In this document: in pieces, positions 1 through 8,651 of the stretch
How the letters are laid out: each line of letters opens with the position of its first letter
Numbering within the stretch: the first letter of the stretch is position 1
Source of the DNA: Gilliamella sp. Pas-s25
GTDB taxonomy: Bacteria; Pseudomonadota; Gammaproteobacteria; Enterobacterales; Orbaceae
Direction: 5' to 3'
DNA: 64,000 nucleotides
NCBI RefSeq assembly: GCF_009795885.1
Contig: NZ_WTEV01000003.1
Location: 85,797 to 149,796, forward strand
The notes under the pieces: model-generated
The model's input: only the letters and a program-made list of their open reading frames with translations
What the model was told of the DNA's origin: nothing
Database searches by the model: none
Program-made: the position numbers and the translations under genes

Positions 1-1328
1 GTAAAATAGCGGCTGATTTCGGGAACTTTATCTTTTGGTATTTCAATCGCTTTACTTTCTTGCTTTTTATGTCGATAACTGTTGTCGTTATCGGTTTTTG
101 CTGATTGAATATAACGATCTAAAAGACATTCTCGCTCAAGGTCTGTTGGCCAGACTATTTTGTTTTCTGCATTTTTTAATACTTTTACATCGCGATGACA
201 GTGACTGTTTTGTTCTGAACCAACGATGGCTTCGTAAAGTAAGATGTTGCCATTTACATCAAAGATCGATAATAATATTTGTTTATCATTATCATTATCA
301 TTATCATTATCATTATCATTATCATCATCATTATCACTATCTTTATCTTTATTTTTTGGAGTGGTTTTTTGGGCATAGTAGAGTTTTTCTGTGCCAACTT
401 GAAGAAGGGTATAATTATTATATTCACCAATTGTTTTGCCCGTAATATCAATCAAACGTTTTTTTGAATTATAACTATCTTGCACCCAACTTGCTGTACC
501 ATATAAAGGCGATACGGCATAGTACTGATTTTGATAATGCATTTTCCCATCATAATCATAAATTTGATAAACATGATAACCATCTTGGTAATTGCCTAGC
601 CAAAAATAACCTGCTGAAAGGTTTTTGGGGATGCAATCAAAATTAGTCGTCCACGCTTTGGAACCAACATCGGTTTCTTTGCCTGTTTTGCTATTAACTA
701 GATATTGGCTGTTATTTTTTTTACATAACTGCATTATTGTATCGGATGTGATTATTTTGCATTGTGGTTTGGTTTGGGATTGCGTTTTTTGTGTCAGTGT
801 TGTTTTAGGGAGTTTTTTAAAAAATTTACCTTGTAGATTTAAATAGCCTTCATCATATTCTGGGGTAGTTACTTCGGCATAACCGTTAATGAAGGGGCCG
901 ATTTCGAGATAATAACGCCCTTTGGGTGTAATTAGATTACCATCGGTATCAATGACAACCGATAATTTTGTGTCTTGATAATAATAGGCTATTCGTTCTT
1001 CGCCTAGATAAGTTAAGGTGTCAATGGTTTTAAACTTCAATATGTCGCCTTTTTTTTCAAAAGCAAATTTAAAATTATCTATCTTTCTTATATTGCTGTA
1101 GAGGAGGCTATCGCTACTATTGGTTAACTGCACAATCCAATAATGATCTTTGTATGTTATTGAGTTAATTTTTTGGCTGTTATCAATAATTACTGTGCCA
1201 TCACGATCAAATAGTAGGTTGTTATAAGTAATATATTGGCTAGCATTATCAGCTAACGCGAATGTTGAAGATAATAATAAGCTTAAGTTTGTTAGGTATT
1301 GGACGAGCTTGATTATTTTTTTATTCAT
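1..1328 (-). CDS. secreted protein of unknown function with WG-like repeat, partial (runs off the left edge)
   Basis: An open frame runs without a stop from ATG at 1328 to the left edge, about 442 codons, so the C-terminus is outside the window. I translated it codon by codon and found no stop. The first 26 residues form a signal peptide (MNKK, a hydrophobic LLLSS core, then FALA before AD), so the product is exported. There is no lipobox cysteine. The middle holds degenerate segments of the type DGN-LITPKGRYY-EIGPF-NGYAEV-EYDEGYLN, resembling WG-type beta repeats. A run of alternating Asp-Asn residues (about residues 332-348) is encoded by the hexamer repeat. I do not recognise the family beyond this and assign no function. 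Nothing upstream or downstream hints at a partner. Confidence 0.75.
   Translation of the reverse strand, partial: MNKKIIKLVQYLTNLSLLLSSTFALADNASQYITYNNLLFDRDGTVIIDNSQKINSITYKDHYWIVQLTNSSDSLLYSNIRKIDNFKFAFEKKGDILKFKTIDTLTYLGEERIAYYYQDTKLSVVIDTDGNLITPKGRYYLEIGPFINGYAEVTTPEYDEGYLNLQGKFFKKLPKTTLTQKTQSQTKPQCKIITSDTIMQLCKKNNSQYLVNSKTGKETDVGSKAWTTNFDCIPKNLSAGYFWLGNYQDGYHVYQIYDYDGKMHYQNQYYAVSPLYGTASWVQDSYNSKKRLIDITGKTIGEYNNYTLLQVGTEKLYYAQKTTPKNKDKDSDNDDDNDNDNDNDNDNDKQILLSIFDVNGNILLYEAIVGSEQNSHCHRDVKVLKNAENKIVWPTDLERECLLDRYIQSAKTDNDNSYRHKKQESKAIEIPKDKVPEISRYF
285..335. repeat. coding hexanucleotide tandem repeat (ATCATT)
   Basis: Six perfect copies of ATCATT (285-320) are followed by the variant ATC ATC ATC ATT ATC. 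On the minus strand this encodes alternating Asp and Asn in the exported protein. The unit is six bases, so slippage would lengthen or shorten the acidic stretch by two residues without breaking the frame. Confidence 0.9.
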
Positions 1329-1815
1329 ATGGTAAGTAATTTTCCTTTTCAATTTTATTTTTGATTAAGTTGTTAGATAAACGATGCTCATTTGGAAATG
1401 AATGATTTAATTGCACGATTTATTGATAGTTAATCTGTTTTCTATAAACACGCTGTTATTGAAAACATCTACTATGCGACAACTTAAACTCTATTCCTTG
1501 GTTTATTACCGGTTGCTGATTATAATCTATAATATAGTCAATGAATTAAATCAAATTTATAAAATAGCATAAATTAACATAATGTAAATTTATTTATTCA
1601 TAATAAATAAGATATTAGGTATGTATAAATATTTTTCTTATTAATACCTTGTCTATAAGTAAGTCTTCATTGCTAGATAACTAGGTCGCTTGCAAAGGTC
1701 GATTTGTTCATAGTCAAAAAATAAAGTCTATGTTAGACTGAATCAAACTCTGAAGCTCTTTTGCCTAAGTGATATTTCAATTCATATGGTGGATTAGCCG
1801 CGGTATAGCACAGAA
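1329..1815. other. 487-bp AT-rich divergent intergenic region
   Basis: This lies between the minus-strand secreted-protein gene and plus-strand moaA and must hold both promoters. I found no ORF with a credible start, no tRNA and no strong terminator. The last 100 bases before moaA are somewhat richer in G+C and could be a structured leader, but I could not fold a recognisable riboswitch. Confidence 0.5.
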
Positions 1816-2829
1816 ATGGCTATGCTTCCCGATTTGGATAAGGTGTTTAAATATATGCAATTAGTTGATAATTATCAGCGTCGATTTCAATATCTGCGTT
1901 TGTCGATTACCGAGCTGTGTAATTTTCAGTGTCAGTACTGTTTACCCAATGGTTATCGACCTAACAAGGCTCATAAATTTTTGTCGCTCAGTGAAATTAA
2001 TAATGTTGTTGCAACATTTACTGAACTTGGTGTGCGTAAAATTCGGTTAACGGGTGGTGAGCCTACTTTGCGTCGTGATTTTATGGATATTTTGTCGATC
2101 ATCTCTGCTTACCCAAGAGTGAAAGAACTCGCCATTACAACCAATGGTTCTCGTTTATTAAAAAATATTCGTAATTGGCATCAAGCTGGTTTGAATGCTA
2201 TTAATATTAGCATTGATAGCCTTTCTCCACATTTATTTAAATTAATTACCGGTCAAGATAAGCTTAAAGAATTAATGCAATGTGTGGACAGTTCATTAGA
2301 AGTCGGTATAAAAAAAGTCAAAATTAATACCGTTTTGATGAAAAACATGAATGATAATTTAGATGATTATTTGTCATGGATTAAATGTCGCCCTGTAGAG
2401 TTACGTTTTATTGAGCTTATGGAAACGGGCGAAAGCCTTGATGTGTTTAATCGCTATCACCAGTCCGGTAGTTTGATTGAAACACAGCTAATTGCACTGG
2501 GTTGGCAATTGCAATTGAAAAATCCGCTATCAGGTCCAGCTAAAGTTTATGTTCATGACGACTATCAAGGTAAAATTGGGCTGATTATGCCGTATTCAAA
2601 AGATTTCTGTAAAAGTTGTAATCGATTGCGTGTATCATCAATAGGTAAGTTGCATTATTGTTTGTTTGGTGATGCCGCCGTTGATTTGCGTGATTTGCTC
2701 CAAAGTCCAGCGCAAAAGCAACAATTAATCGCAAGAATCTTTTCTTCGCTAATGATCAAACCAGAAAAACATCTGTTACATGCTCATAATGTCGGTATTA
2801 CGCCTAATTTATCCTATATTGGTGGATAA
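1816..2829 (+). CDS. moaA: GTP 3',8-cyclase MoaA (molybdenum cofactor synthesis)
   Basis: A radical-SAM enzyme that converts GTP to 3',8-cyclo-GTP, the first step of molybdopterin synthesis. The radical-SAM cluster motif CNFQCQYC lies near the N-terminus after YLRLSITEL. The C-terminal second 4Fe-4S site shows in DFCKSCNRLR and, downstream, YCLFG. The protein ends in the family-typical NLSYIGG; the GG tail is needed for activity in this family. It is 337 aa from the first ATG. ATG at 1855 (residue 14) would give an N-terminus closer in length to E. coli MoaA and has AAGGTG nine bases upstream, so the start is uncertain. The other moa genes are not adjacent. Its 3' end overlaps convergent gluQ by 21 bp. 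Confidence 0.96.
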   Translation: MAMLPDLDKVFKYMQLVDNYQRRFQYLRLSITELCNFQCQYCLPNGYRPNKAHKFLSLSEINNVVATFTELGVRKIRLTGGEPTLRRDFMDILSIISAYPRVKELAITTNGSRLLKNIRNWHQAGLNAINISIDSLSPHLFKLITGQDKLKELMQCVDSSLEVGIKKVKINTVLMKNMNDNLDDYLSWIKCRPVELRFIELMETGESLDVFNRYHQSGSLIETQLIALGWQLQLKNPLSGPAKVYVHDDYQGKIGLIMPYSKDFCKSCNRLRVSSIGKLHYCLFGDAAVDLRDLLQSPAQKQQLIARIFSSLMIKPEKHLLHAHNVGITPNLSYIGG

Positions 2830-3696
2830 TTGGGTGTTTTGTTTTGGTACATTCATCAGTTGCCAATGCTGTATTGCCCAATCTAAAAGTTGCTGTTGTG
2901 TGGCATCTTGCCAATCTTGTGGTACACATTGCCCTAAAAATTGCAGAGCTTGAACGGTTAATGATTTAAGATTGTTTAAATCAATCGGGTTGGCATGGTT
3001 TTGTTTTGATAGCTTATTGCCGTTGTTATCGAGTACTAGCGGTAAATGGCAGTAGCTTGGCACAGAAAAGCCGAACAGTTGATACAGTGAGATTTGTTTT
3101 GCGGTAACCGGTAATAAATCTGCACCTCGCACAATTTCAGTAATGCCTTGCTGATGATCATCTAATACCACCACTAAATTATAAGCAAACAAACCATCTT
3201 TACGATGAATAATAAAATCTTCTTGTGCGTTAGCTTGTTCGACGGTTTGTAAGCCACGAATTTGATCAGTAAATTCAAAAACAGGATGATTTTGTTTTAA
3301 ACGAATCGCAACTTGTTTATTATTACTAGATAAATGTCTTTCACGACAAAAATTATCATAGATACCATTGGTCAGACTTTGAATTCGCTGTCTAGTACAA
3401 TCACAATAATAGGCTTGTTGATTATCGATGAGCGTTTGTAAAATAGCTTGGTAACGTTCACTGCATGCTGATTGGTATAACACTTCATCATCCCAATATA
3501 AATTTAGTGCTTCAAGAGTTTTTAATATCAGTGATGATGCCCCTTTAACTTCTCGTGGTGGGTCGATATCTTCAATACGAACCAGCCATTTACCGAGGCA
3601 AGATTTAGCTTGGAGATAGCTCCCCAGCGCCGTTACCAACGAACCAAAATGTAATGGTCCTGATGGTGAAGGGGCAAAACGACCGATATAATGCAT
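2809..3696 (-). CDS. gluQ: glutamyl-Q tRNA(Asp) synthetase GluQ
   Basis: Charges glutamate onto queuosine at position 34 of tRNA(Asp). It is a truncated glutamyl-tRNA synthetase paralogue lacking the anticodon-binding domain, and its 295 aa fit this short form. Visible features are RFAPSPSGPLHFGSL (the HIGH-like motif, His16), RIEDIDPPR, the zinc-site residues YCDC and the later YDNFCRE, and KLSKQN as the KMSKS-like loop. It lies 33 bp downstream of dksA on the same strand, as in E. coli, so it is probably co-transcribed. No strong ribosome-binding site precedes the ATG, consistent with readthrough from dksA. Confidence 0.95.
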   Translation of the reverse strand: MHYIGRFAPSPSGPLHFGSLVTALGSYLQAKSCLGKWLVRIEDIDPPREVKGASSLILKTLEALNLYWDDEVLYQSACSERYQAILQTLIDNQQAYYCDCTRQRIQSLTNGIYDNFCRERHLSSNNKQVAIRLKQNHPVFEFTDQIRGLQTVEQANAQEDFIIHRKDGLFAYNLVVVLDDHQQGITEIVRGADLLPVTAKQISLYQLFGFSVPSYCHLPLVLDNNGNKLSKQNHANPIDLNNLKSLTVQALQFLGQCVPQDWQDATQQQLLDWAIQHWQLMNVPKQNTQLSTNIG

Positions 3697-3729
3697 AGGT
3701 CTAATTGAGAATGATAGATGAAACGGGTG

Positions 3730-4185
3730 TTACATGCCCATCTGCTTTTCGCGAAGTTCCGCAAGCGTTTTACAATCGATACATAAATCTGCTGTTGGCC
3801 TTGCTTCTAAGCGACGAATGCCAATTTCAACGCCACAAGATTCACAATAACCAAAGTCATCTGATTCAATTTTCTTTAATGTTTTTTCAATTTTTTTAAT
3901 TAGTCTTCTTTCTCGATCTCGAGCACGTAATTCAAGGCTGAATTCCTCTTCTTGTGTTGCTCGGTCAGCTGGATCTGGAAAGTTAGCAGCTTCATCTTGC
4001 ATGTGAGTAACTGTTTTACCCATTTCACCCTGTAGTTGAGCAAGCCAAGCTTCTAAAATAAGTTTAAAATGTTTTAATTGCTTAGGGTTCATGTACTCCT
4101 CGCCTTGTGCTTCTTTATAAGGCTCAAGCCCAGCAATTGAAAGCAGGCTAAGAGAAGATGTATTTACTTTTTGTTCCTTTTTCAC
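3730..4185 (-). CDS. dksA: RNA polymerase-binding transcription factor DksA
   Basis: Binds the secondary channel of RNA polymerase and works with ppGpp in the stringent response. It is 151 aa, the same length as E. coli DksA and very similar across the C-terminal two thirds. The coiled-coil tip motif DPADRA follows AANFP. The C4 zinc finger is CESC...CIDC, and the C-terminal helix ends REKQMGM. The N-terminus ([15 protein letters not shown]) matches the family, so the start is secure. gluQ follows. The stringent-type targets in this window (rRNA promoters, the GC-rich yceD discriminator) would be expected clients; that is inference. Confidence 0.97.
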   Translation of the reverse strand: MKKEQKVNTSSLSLLSIAGLEPYKEAQGEEYMNPKQLKHFKLILEAWLAQLQGEMGKTVTHMQDEAANFPDPADRATQEEEFSLELRARDRERRLIKKIEKTLKKIESDDFGYCESCGVEIGIRRLEARPTADLCIDCKTLAELREKQMGM

Positions 4186-4326
4186 AGCAATCCCCTTAAG
4201 TACAGATTATTTGAAAGCGCTAAACTATAGCAATAATTCAGCCGTTGGCAAATTTTTTTTATTATTTTTTATGTGCAAAAAATAAGCAAAATAGTGCAAC
4301 TGTATGTTATTAACTAAGATAAGTAG

Positions 4327-4809
4327 TTATTCCCACTTTTTTAATCCATTTTTAGGGCATTTAGTTAATAAGTCGTACAGCTTATCGTTATCCGGTAAAA
4401 TAAGTTCAGGATTGATGTCAAATAGTGGGTAGAGCACAAACTCTCTATTTTTCATATGATAATGAGGGATAGTGAGTCTTTCACTATGCATGATTAAATC
4501 ATCATACAACAAAATATCGAGATCTAAGGTTCGAGCGCCCCATCGATTGTCTTTACGTATACGACCTTGCGCTTTTTCTATGGATTGTAGTTCGTCAAGT
4601 AGTTCAATCGGAGATAAATTTGTCGTTAGTTCGATGACGGCATTAAGATAATCATTTTGGTCTTGTGGACCAAGAGGTTTGCTTCGGTAAAAAGGAGAAA
4701 TAGCCGTAACTGTTGTGTTAGGCAAAATTTTTAACGCTGCAATTGCACGATTGGCTTGTGACAATGGATCTTCAAGATTACTGCCTAAGGCGATATAACA
4801 AGTTGACAT
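4327..4809 (-). CDS. folK: 2-amino-4-hydroxy-6-hydroxymethyldihydropteridine diphosphokinase FolK
   Basis: Transfers pyrophosphate from ATP to 6-hydroxymethyl-7,8-dihydropterin in folate synthesis. Family motifs are CYIALGSNL at the N-terminus, FYRSKPLGPQDQ and DYLNAV for pterin contact, and the signature RWGARTLDLDILLY followed by LTIPHY. I chose ATG at 4809 (160 aa) because the family starts a few residues before Y-IALGSN. An upstream in-frame ATG at 4854 would add 15 residues unlike other FolK proteins. Neither start has an obvious Shine-Dalgarno. In E. coli folK follows pcnB. Here no pcnB is present and folK stands alone upstream of dksA. Confidence 0.94.
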   Translation of the reverse strand: MSTCYIALGSNLEDPLSQANRAIAALKILPNTTVTAISPFYRSKPLGPQDQNDYLNAVIELTTNLSPIELLDELQSIEKAQGRIRKDNRWGARTLDLDILLYDDLIMHSERLTIPHYHMKNREFVLYPLFDINPELILPDNDKLYDLLTKCPKNGLKKWE

Positions 4810-5036
4810 AATTAAGATGTTAAATTTTGATTTGATTATTTTTGTAGGAAGCATTTTAACATATAAAATAATGGCTAAAAATGATTATATCAATGGCTAA
4901 CATATTATGATTTTAGGTTATTAGAATATAACTACTTAATCTTTAACTTATGGCTAATTATACGTTATTTTAGTTATCCATAAGTAAACCAATTTCCCTA
5001 ATTGCTTATCGACTTTGCTTAGTTTGAGAGTTTTGC

Positions 5037-6395
5037 ATGAATTTAGGTCAACAGTTAAGTTTTTTAATCAGAAATACGCCAATAATCAGTGACCCTCAAG
5101 TTATTGATTGTGCTATTAATGGGATAACTGATTATTTTGCTTGCACTTTACAAGCTTGCCATGAAGATGATGTTCATAAATTGCTAGCATGGATAGCAGA
5201 TGAAGGCGGTAATGCCAGAGCTTGGCTAATTGGTCAGAAAAAGTTAGCTAGCGCAAGGCAAGCCGCGCTACTTAATGGTTTTCAAGCCCATTGTTTAGAT
5301 TATGATGATGTACATTCAGATGTTCGTGGTCACCCCTCTGCCGTTATTTTATCTGCACTCATTGCCAGTGTTCGATTTGATAATGCTGAGCAAAAAATTG
5401 ATGGTCGGCGTTTTTTAACCGCTTATGTTATTGGTATCGAAGTGATGGCCTTATTGGGACAAAGCGTTAATCCACAGCATTATGAAAAAGGTTGGCATGC
5501 AACTATTACTTTGGGTGGAATTGCGGCAACAGCGGCTATTTGTTATCTCTATGATGAGTCGTTTTTATCGCAAGCATTAACGTTAGCGGCGACTCAAGCA
5601 TCAGGTATGCGTTTGTTAATGGGCACGCCGATTAAGTTTTTGCATGCTGGGATAGCAGCCGAACATGCCATACAAGCGGTTGAGTGGTTAAGAGCGGGTA
5701 TACATGCCGATCAGGATTTTTTAGATGATAAATTAGGTTTTTTGGCTATTTATGGACAAGGTAATACACGTTTTGATTTAAGTCATTGGGGTAAAACTTG
5801 GAAGATTGTGCATCCCGGATTATGGTTTAAAAATTATTCTTATTGTTCAGCTGCTGCTTATATTGCTGATGCGGGGCAATTACTTTATCGGAATGCTAAC
5901 TTTAGTGTAGATAAGATTGAGAGTATCACTATCTTTTTTTCTCCACCACAAAGTGATGCAGCGTTAATTTATCAAATGCCTTTGCTTGCTGAACAAGGGC
6001 GTTTTTCGGCTGAGTATGTTTTAGCATTAACTCTTTTAGGGTTGCCACTTAGTTTTGAACAGTTTTCAGCAAAGCCTATTGCAAATGGCATAAAAAATTT
6101 GATGCAGAAGATGAAACGAAGCTATCAAATACAACTTACACCCCATCCACAGGCGTATAATCAACGTTATGTTGTTGTTGAGATTGTTAATAGTACAGGT
6201 GAAAAGTTGAACCAACGAATTGATTTTCCAAAAGGTTCACCAAAAAATCCGTACAGTCAGCACGAATTATCATTGAAGCTGGTCAAAGCCGTAGGTGACC
6301 AAAAGACCGCGGATAATTTATTGAAAGATATTCGTGCGCTTGCGGTCGGTTTAGATCTGCATACATTTTTATTGTCACATCTTTTAACGCTTTAA
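5037..6395 (+). CDS. MmgE/PrpD family protein (YxeQ-like)
   Basis: A member of the MmgE/PrpD superfamily, which includes 2-methylcitrate dehydratase and related dehydratases or isomerases. It is 452 aa, the usual length. The helical domain carries ARQAALLNGFQAHCLDYDD and GHPSAVI, the conserved active-site neighbourhood (the D-Y-D-D plus H of this family). A C-terminal lid domain begins near residue 270. There is no prpB or prpC nearby, so methylcitrate metabolism is unlikely. The convergent operon on the other strand codes for a YxeMNO-like importer, an acetyltransferase and a lyase. In Bacillus subtilis the MmgE/PrpD protein YxeQ is encoded with the same importer type. I infer a role in the same pathway; the actual reaction is unknown. 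Confidence 0.85.
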   Translation: MNLGQQLSFLIRNTPIISDPQVIDCAINGITDYFACTLQACHEDDVHKLLAWIADEGGNARAWLIGQKKLASARQAALLNGFQAHCLDYDDVHSDVRGHPSAVILSALIASVRFDNAEQKIDGRRFLTAYVIGIEVMALLGQSVNPQHYEKGWHATITLGGIAATAAICYLYDESFLSQALTLAATQASGMRLLMGTPIKFLHAGIAAEHAIQAVEWLRAGIHADQDFLDDKLGFLAIYGQGNTRFDLSHWGKTWKIVHPGLWFKNYSYCSAAAYIADAGQLLYRNANFSVDKIESITIFFSPPQSDAALIYQMPLLAEQGRFSAEYVLALTLLGLPLSFEQFSAKPIANGIKNLMQKMKRSYQIQLTPHPQAYNQRYVVVEIVNSTGEKLNQRIDFPKGSPKNPYSQHELSLKLVKAVGDQKTADNLLKDIRALAVGLDLHTFLLSHLLTL

Positions 6396-6397
6396 CG

Positions 6398-6434
6398 ATT
6401 AAAAACTCATGCTATGGTTAAGTCAGTTTTTAAT
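6398..6434. terminator. bidirectional terminator-like hairpin between convergent genes
   Basis: Perfect 10-bp arms ATTAAAAACT (6398-6407) and AGTTTTTAAT (6425-6434) lie in the 41-bp gap between the MmgE/PrpD stop and the ABC ATPase stop. The stem is AT-rich and the loop is 17 bases, so it would be a modest terminator. Confidence 0.45.
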
Positions 6435-6436
6435 GG

Positions 6437-7189
6437 TTAAATTTCAAAATCGATTTCATCGGTTAATTGGCGCAAAAAGCGTTGTGTTATTTCATTTTGT
6501 GGATTATCAATTATTGATTTTGCCGGTCCTTGTTCAACAATTACGCCATTAGCCATAAAAATAACTCGGTCTGCAACATACTTAGCAAACTCCATTTCGT
6601 GGGTCACGATAATCATTGTGATATTTTCTTTAGCTAGCTGTAGCATTACTTGTAGTACTTCGTGTACACGCTCGGGATCAAGTGCGGATGTTGGTTCATC
6701 AAACAATAATACTTTGGGTCTGACTGCAAGTGCTCTTGCGATAGCAACACGTTGTTGCTGACCACCAGATAAGGTTATGGGATATTGTGTGGCGTAAGGT
6801 AACATACCAACGCGTTCTAATAATGATAAGCCAAGTTGTTCAGCCTCTTTTTTATCTATCTTTTGTCCAACAATTAATGGATAGGTGATATTTTCTAATG
6901 CGGTTTTATTTTTAAATAAATTGTAGTGTTGAAAGACCATTGCAGATTGCTTGCGTAAATGAGTTTCCTCTTTATTACTATAATGCTTAGCATCTAGTAT
7001 TGCTGTGCCAATTTGAATGATGCCGGTGTTTGGTTTTTCTAATAAATTTAAGCAACGTAATAAGGTTGATTTGCCTGATCCTGACGGTCCAATAATTGCA
7101 ACCACTTCGCCCTGTTCAATGTTTAGGTTGATCTCTTTCAAAACTTCATTATTAGCAAAGCGTTTAGATAAATGTGATACCGTAATCAT
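6437..7189 (-). CDS. amino-acid ABC transporter ATP-binding protein (YxeO-like)
   Basis: Cytoplasmic ATPase of a polar amino-acid importer, 250 aa. It shows the Walker A motif GPSGSGKST, Q-loop VFQHYNL, signature LSGGQQQRVAIARAL, Walker B VLLFDEP and the switch histidine in IVTHEM. ATG at 7189 has AAGGAG eight bases upstream and the usual family N-terminus MITVSHLSKRF. A longer frame to 7252 would run into the permease gene and is rejected. It is the last gene of a five-gene operon and lies 11 bp after the permease stop. Confidence 0.93.
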   Translation of the reverse strand: MITVSHLSKRFANNEVLKEINLNIEQGEVVAIIGPSGSGKSTLLRCLNLLEKPNTGIIQIGTAILDAKHYSNKEETHLRKQSAMVFQHYNLFKNKTALENITYPLIVGQKIDKKEAEQLGLSLLERVGMLPYATQYPITLSGGQQQRVAIARALAVRPKVLLFDEPTSALDPERVHEVLQVMLQLAKENITMIIVTHEMEFAKYVADRVIFMANGVIVEQGPAKSIIDNPQNEITQRFLRQLTDEIDFEI

Positions 7190-7200
7190 AACTCGTCTCC

Positions 7201-7872
7201 TTAACGATGATAGGGGGCTGAGAGTTTCTGTTCTAACTGTTTTTGTATCCAAGAATAGATAACAACAGTCAGCCAGTAAACAATGCCAACAGCTAAATAG
7301 GTTTCAAAGTAGAGGAATGAGTTAGCGGTTAACATTTTTCCGGCTGCTAATAGTTCTTGCACGCCAACAAAAAAGGCGACAGACGAATCTTTAAGTAATG
7401 AAATGAACATATTACCGGTGTTCGGTAAGGCATTGACCATGGCTTGGGGCAGTATAATACCGCGATAAACTTGTATTTTACTTAAACCCACCGTTAGTCC
7501 CGCTTCTTCCTGCCCGTGATCAACCGATTCTAAACTTGCTCGGAAAATTTCGGCTAAATAGGATGAATATTTTAAACTAAAGCAGATAATGGCTGCCGTT
7601 GTTGCCCCCATTTGTTTTAAAACAGGAAAAATCTGCGGTAAACCGTAATAAACAATAAACAGTAAAACAACGGAAGGTATTGCTCGAAACAGAGATATAT
7701 ACAGTGCAAAAAGAGTATCGATAATGATTATTTTATTGCTACGCAATAATGCAATCGCTAGCCCTAATGTAATGGCAAACATAATCGATATGATGGTAAT
7801 AAAAAGGGTAACCGGCAGATAAGGTAATATCTGCGGAAACACATTTAAAAAATAGTTTACATTAAAATTCAT
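7201..7872 (-). CDS. amino-acid ABC transporter permease (YxeN-like)
   Basis: Inner-membrane permease of the HisM/HisQ type, 223 aa, with about five membrane segments. The EAA loop reads EEAGLTVGLSKIQVYRGIILPQA and contacts the ATPase. The segment LYISLFRAIPSVVLLFIVYYGLPQ and the C-terminus FETYLAVGIVYW are close to what I recall of B. subtilis YxeN and of cystine permeases. Its start overlaps the binding-protein stop by four bases (ATGA), so translation is probably coupled. A single permease gene suggests a homodimeric channel, as is common in this subfamily. Confidence 0.92.
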   Translation of the reverse strand: MNFNVNYFLNVFPQILPYLPVTLFITIISIMFAITLGLAIALLRSNKIIIIDTLFALYISLFRAIPSVVLLFIVYYGLPQIFPVLKQMGATTAAIICFSLKYSSYLAEIFRASLESVDHGQEEAGLTVGLSKIQVYRGIILPQAMVNALPNTGNMFISLLKDSSVAFFVGVQELLAAGKMLTANSFLYFETYLAVGIVYWLTVVIYSWIQKQLEQKLSAPYHR

Positions 7873-8651
7873 AAGGTAATATCTTCGCCAAAATATTTAA
7901 TTGCCAAATTTTTCAATGTGCCATTAGTGCGTAACTTTTCGAGGGCTTGATTGAATTTTTCACGCAGTGCTTGACCTTTTTCATTTTTACTAAATGGAAA
8001 TGCGACTTGCTCAATAGTAATGGGTTCACCGACTAATTTGAACGGCAGATTTTTACGCTTAATTTCAGCCAGTAATATCGGTTTTGAATTAACATAGCCA
8101 TCAACCCGTTGATATTCCGTATCATACATTGCACCATCTCGTGTTTCATAGGTCTTGATAGTGATTTCATTGTTAGGAAAGGCTTTTTTTAGATTGTTTA
8201 TATGATTTGAGCCTAGCACACCAGCAATAGTTTTGCCTTTAAAATCAGATAATTGATTAATATTATTGTTATCTTTGTGAGTAAAAATTTGGCTACCATA
8301 AAAGCTATAGGTGTTGGAAAAATCATATTTGGCTTGACGAGCAGGTGTAACTGCAACCGCATTGGCAATAGTATCTAACCGCCCAGAATCAAATTGTCCC
8401 ATTAAGCCACCAAATTCGGCAATGTTCCATTCGACTTTGTAGCCTAATTCTTTGGCAATCGCCTCGGTAACTTCAACATCAAATCCGACTAATTTGCCAT
8501 CTTGCTTATACCCGTTTGGGTAGCTCTGTCCTGTAGAACCCACTTTAATAATATTTTGCTCTGTGACTTGATGGCTGGATTGATTATCACAACCGATTAA
8601 AGTTAGGCTTGTTAATAAAAGAGCGGACAGTAGTGTACTTATTTTTTTCAT
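7869..8651 (-). CDS. amino-acid ABC transporter substrate-binding lipoprotein (YxeM-like)
   Basis: A periplasmic binding protein of the type-3 solute-binding family, 260 aa. It has a lipoprotein signal, basic MKK then a hydrophobic stretch ending LIGC with Cys21 as the lipidated residue. The mature part begins with VGSTGQSYPNGYK and continues with GKLVGFDVEV and a typical second lobe GKTIAGVLGSNH. The TGQSYP...GFDVEV...FGGLMG pattern and the ending KYFGEDIT closely resemble what I remember of B. subtilis YxeM, the binding protein of the S-(2-succino)cysteine locus. A cystine-type ligand is the main alternative. It overlaps the GNAT gene and the permease gene by four bases each. Confidence 0.9.
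   Translation of the reverse strand: MKKISTLLSALLLTSLTLIGCDNQSSHQVTEQNIIKVGSTGQSYPNGYKQDGKLVGFDVEVTEAIAKELGYKVEWNIAEFGGLMGQFDSGRLDTIANAVAVTPARQAKYDFSNTYSFYGSQIFTHKDNNNINQLSDFKGKTIAGVLGSNHINNLKKAFPNNEITIKTYETRDGAMYDTEYQRVDGYVNSKPILLAEIKRKNLPFKLVGEPITIEQVAFPFSKNEKGQALREKFNQALEKLRTNGTLKNLAIKYFGEDITL

Noticed and set aside
285..335. Short direct repeats as a possible CRISPR array
   Set aside because: The units are six bases with no spacers, and they lie inside a coding frame.
35..445. Plus-strand reading frame with a His-Tyr repeat
   Set aside because: It is opposite the secreted-protein gene and its odd composition is simply the hexamer repeat read on the other strand; there is no ribosome-binding site.
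1700..1815. Molybdenum-cofactor riboswitch before moaA
   Set aside because: The region contains CTCTGAA and GGATTAGCCGCGG, which made me look, but I could not build the expected stems by eye. A covariance-model search would decide.
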